8,592 bases of DNA from Bacteroidales bacterium GP4 (GTDB lineage: Bacteria > Bacteroidota > Bacteroidia > Bacteroidales > Muribaculaceae): NCBI GenBank assembly GCA_001701065.1, contig DAAL01000179.1:3164-11755 (forward strand). Reading direction: 5' to 3'. This document shows positions 7,190-8,592 of this stretch, in pieces. The position numbers and the translations under genes were made by a program. Positions within the stretch are counted from its first letter, which is position 1; the number at the start of each line of letters is the position of its first letter. A model generated the notes under the pieces. That model saw nothing but the letters and a program-made list of their open reading frames with translations, ran no database searches and was not told the origin of the DNA.

Positions 7190-7200
7190 AAAAAGTTTCC

Positions 7201-7237
7201 AAAAAGCGACACTTGCGCCGCGATTTTTCTTGTGTCG
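7201..7237 (-). terminator. Probable terminator after the histidine kinase
   Basis: On the minus strand, CGACAC (7237-7232) pairs with GTGTCG (7212-7207) and is followed by C and then TTTTT (7205-7201). The hairpin begins just 1 nt after the kinase stop codon. The 6-bp stem encloses a long 19-nt loop, so termination may be partial. If so, some kinase transcripts would read into the toxin-antitoxin genes. Confidence 0.5.
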
Positions 7238-7238
7238 G

Positions 7239-8462
7239 TTATTTCCGGACAAGAGGTAGGGGGAGGTCGATGCGGAAGGTGGTGCCGGAGCCTATTTCAG
7301 AGGATTCCACGAATATTTTGCCACCATGGTATTGCTGGATTATGCGTTTGGCAAGCGTCAAACCGAGACCCCAACCGCGCTTCTTGGTGGTATAGCCGGG
7401 GCTGAAAATGGTCTTGAAGCGTTTACGTGGTATGCCTTTACCGGAGTCATGCACCCTCACGACCGCGCTGTGATTGACTTCGCTTACAGTAACCTCTATA
7501 CTGCCGCTTGCATTCATGGCATCGACTGCGTTTTTGATAAGATTTTCAAGCACCCATTCAAAGAGGGATGTGCTTAGTTTGACCCACAGCGGCACCGGCG
7601 AGAGGTTTAGACGAAGCTCAATCTTATTGGAGATGCGTGTTGACATATAGTCCACGGCGTGCTGCACGACGGTGTTCAGGTCGACACACTCAATGGTGGG
7701 ATTGGAGCCGATTTTGCCGAAGCGCGAGGCTATAGTGGACAACCGGTTCACATCCTTATTCATCTCCTTTATCACCTCGGGGTCCACCCCTTCGGAGTCA
7801 AGAATCTCCATCCAAGCCATCAGGGAGGAGATGGGCGTGCCAAGCTGATGGGCGGTTTCCTTAGACAACCCCACCCACACCTTGTTTTGCTCCGCTTTCT
7901 TGGTGGACATGACAGCGAAATACACCACAGTGACAAATATCAGCATTACCAACACTTGAACATAGGGGTAAAAGTTAAGCAGCCGCAGAAGTTTGCTGTC
8001 CTCGTAATAAAGATGCTGCATGATGCCGGGGCTGATGATGATGTGAATCACATTGGGGCTTCGCTGAAGCTCCTGAAGCTTGCGGGAGAGGTACTGGAAA
8101 TTTTTATCGGAGATGTAGAGCGGCTGCAGGGAGTCGATAGGCTCCGGAAGATCAAAATTGCGGTGGAGAATGATGTGGTCGTCGTCATCGACAAGCATTA
8201 CGGGGATGTTACGGTTCTCCTCGATAATTTTGAGAAGAAAATCAATGTCGAGCGACGAGTAAGAATTGTCCTCCTCCGACATCGAGCCCATATTGATGAT
8301 GGTTTTGGTGGCATCAGCCCAAATCTCCATACGGCTACGCTCCTGCTCGGCAAGGTCAGCCACAATGCGGTTAGAGATGTAAAGGAACAACGCCACAAAC
8401 ACCAAGGCAATGAGCATGAACGCCAATGTGCCGTATTTACGCTTGTCGTAGATATTAGCCAT
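7239..8462 (-). CDS. Membrane sensor histidine kinase (HisKA/HATPase_c type)
   Basis: This is an inner-membrane two-component sensor that autophosphorylates on His and passes the phosphate to a response regulator not present here. It has 407 residues. Transmembrane helix 1 is at about 12-30, a periplasmic sensor region at about 31-164, and transmembrane helix 2 at about 165-185. The H-box is SKETAHQLGTPISSL (200-214) with His205. Gln follows the His where HisKA kinases usually have an acidic residue. ATP-binding boxes are present: N-box ENLIKNAVDAM (306-316), G1 DSGKGIP (339-345), an F-box region IFSPGYTTK, and G2 GWGLGL (363-368). Only about 20 residues separate helix 2 from His205, so there is no room for a HAMP or PAS domain. 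The gene starts 27 bp after the HAD gene and is probably co-transcribed with it. The signal is unknown. Confidence 0.94.
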   Translation of the reverse strand: MANIYDKRKYGTLAFMLIALVFVALFLYISNRIVADLAEQERSRMEIWADATKTIINMGSMSEEDNSYSSLDIDFLLKIIEENRNIPVMLVDDDDHIILHRNFDLPEPIDSLQPLYISDKNFQYLSRKLQELQRSPNVIHIIISPGIMQHLYYEDSKLLRLLNFYPYVQVLVMLIFVTVVYFAVMSTKKAEQNKVWVGLSKETAHQLGTPISSLMAWMEILDSEGVDPEVIKEMNKDVNRLSTIASRFGKIGSNPTIECVDLNTVVQHAVDYMSTRISNKIELRLNLSPVPLWVKLSTSLFEWVLENLIKNAVDAMNASGSIEVTVSEVNHSAVVRVHDSGKGIPRKRFKTIFSPGYTTKKRGWGLGLTLAKRIIQQYHGGKIFVESSEIGSGTTFRIDLPLPLVRK

Positions 8463-8472
8463 ACTATTATAA

Positions 8473-8485
8473 CGCTGTTACAGCG
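8473..8485 (-). other. Small hairpin between the HAD gene and the kinase gene
   Basis: CGCTG and CAGCG form a perfect 5-bp stem with a 3-nt loop, lying in the 27-bp gap and ending 10 nt before the kinase start codon. It is followed on the minus strand by TTATAATAG rather than a T-run, so it is not a clear terminator. It could affect RNA processing or access to the kinase start. Confidence 0.45.
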
Positions 8486-8489
8486 CAAT

Positions 8490-8592
8490 TTATTGCCTGC
8501 CCCGGAAGTCCTCAGTGATATACCGCGCCACTGAATCGTCAGTGTTGGGACCTATCACCACATCGGCGACAGCCTTCACCTCAGGCAGCGCG
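8490..8592 (-). CDS. C-terminal end of a Cof-type HAD-family (HAD-IIB) hydrolase (5' part outside window)
   Basis: The minus strand holds 33 codons before the stop TAA, with the reading frame open to the window edge. The peptide includes LPEVKAVADVVIGPN and DDSVARYITEDF. This resembles the extreme C-terminus of Cof/YidA-like phosphatases, where VKxVADxVxxSNxEDGVAxAI is typical. Such enzymes dephosphorylate small phosphometabolites in the cytoplasm. The catalytic Asp motif and cap domain are not in the window, so activity cannot be judged. The gene runs in the same direction as the kinase, 27 bp upstream of it, suggesting an operon. The fragment is short, so the family call is moderate. Confidence 0.6.
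   Translation of the reverse strand, partial: ALPEVKAVADVVIGPNTDDSVARYITEDFRGRQ

Noticed and set aside
7659..8534. 291-residue open reading frame on the plus strand opposite the histidine kinase
   Set aside because: It lies antisense to a gene with clear H, N, G1 and G2 boxes. Its product is His- and Val-rich with no recognisable domain, as expected for a mirror frame of GC-rich codons.

Overview
The window looks like chromosome from a gut-type Bacteroidota, most likely Bacteroidales. The evidence is a SusC/SusD pair, lipoproteins with acidic residues just after the lipidated cysteine, A-rich leaders without Shine-Dalgarno sequences, a TAnnTTTG-type -7 box, and a histidine kinase with an AHQLGTP H-box. 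The composition and protein style would suit a Muribaculaceae-like lineage, but that narrower placement is a guess.

Left part, plus strand (1-6283): three genes in one direction with gaps of 36 and 31 bp, the core of a polysaccharide-utilization-type locus. They are a SusC/RagA TonB-dependent outer-membrane transporter whose N-terminus lies outside the window, a SusD/RagB nutrient-binding lipoprotein, and a 637-residue surface-type lipoprotein. The third protein sits where SusE/SusF or another surface glycan-binding protein is usually found. It has a Calx-beta-like N-terminal domain and an internal duplication of about 160 residues. SusC and SusD should form the gated import complex, and the third protein probably helps capture ligand. 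No hydrolase, lyase, peptidase or dedicated regulator is visible, so the substrate cannot be named. The operon ends at a strong hairpin plus T-run (6338-6368), with a second, weaker hairpin just before it.

Middle (6284-6489): a convergent intergenic region. After the terminators it holds a 29-bp near-perfect palindrome and two abutting copies of a 31/32-bp repeat, each with its own TTGGC-TAC-GCCAA hairpin. The palindrome arms resemble the repeat hairpin, so these look like one small family of palindromic elements.

Right part, minus strand (6490-8592): read 5' to 3' on the minus strand, there is the 3' end of a Cof-type HAD hydrolase, then 27 bp further on a two-transmembrane sensor histidine kinase with no response regulator in view. 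A probable terminator follows, and then a toxin-first type II toxin-antitoxin pair: a RelE/HigB-like (Gp49/DUF891) toxin overlapping an XRE-family antitoxin by 4 bp. A small palindrome overlapping the putative toxin-antitoxin promoter could be its operator.

Most of the window belongs to well-known families. The least explained parts are the duplicated-domain lipoprotein, the palindrome/tandem-repeat cluster, and the short-linker histidine kinase without a visible partner.
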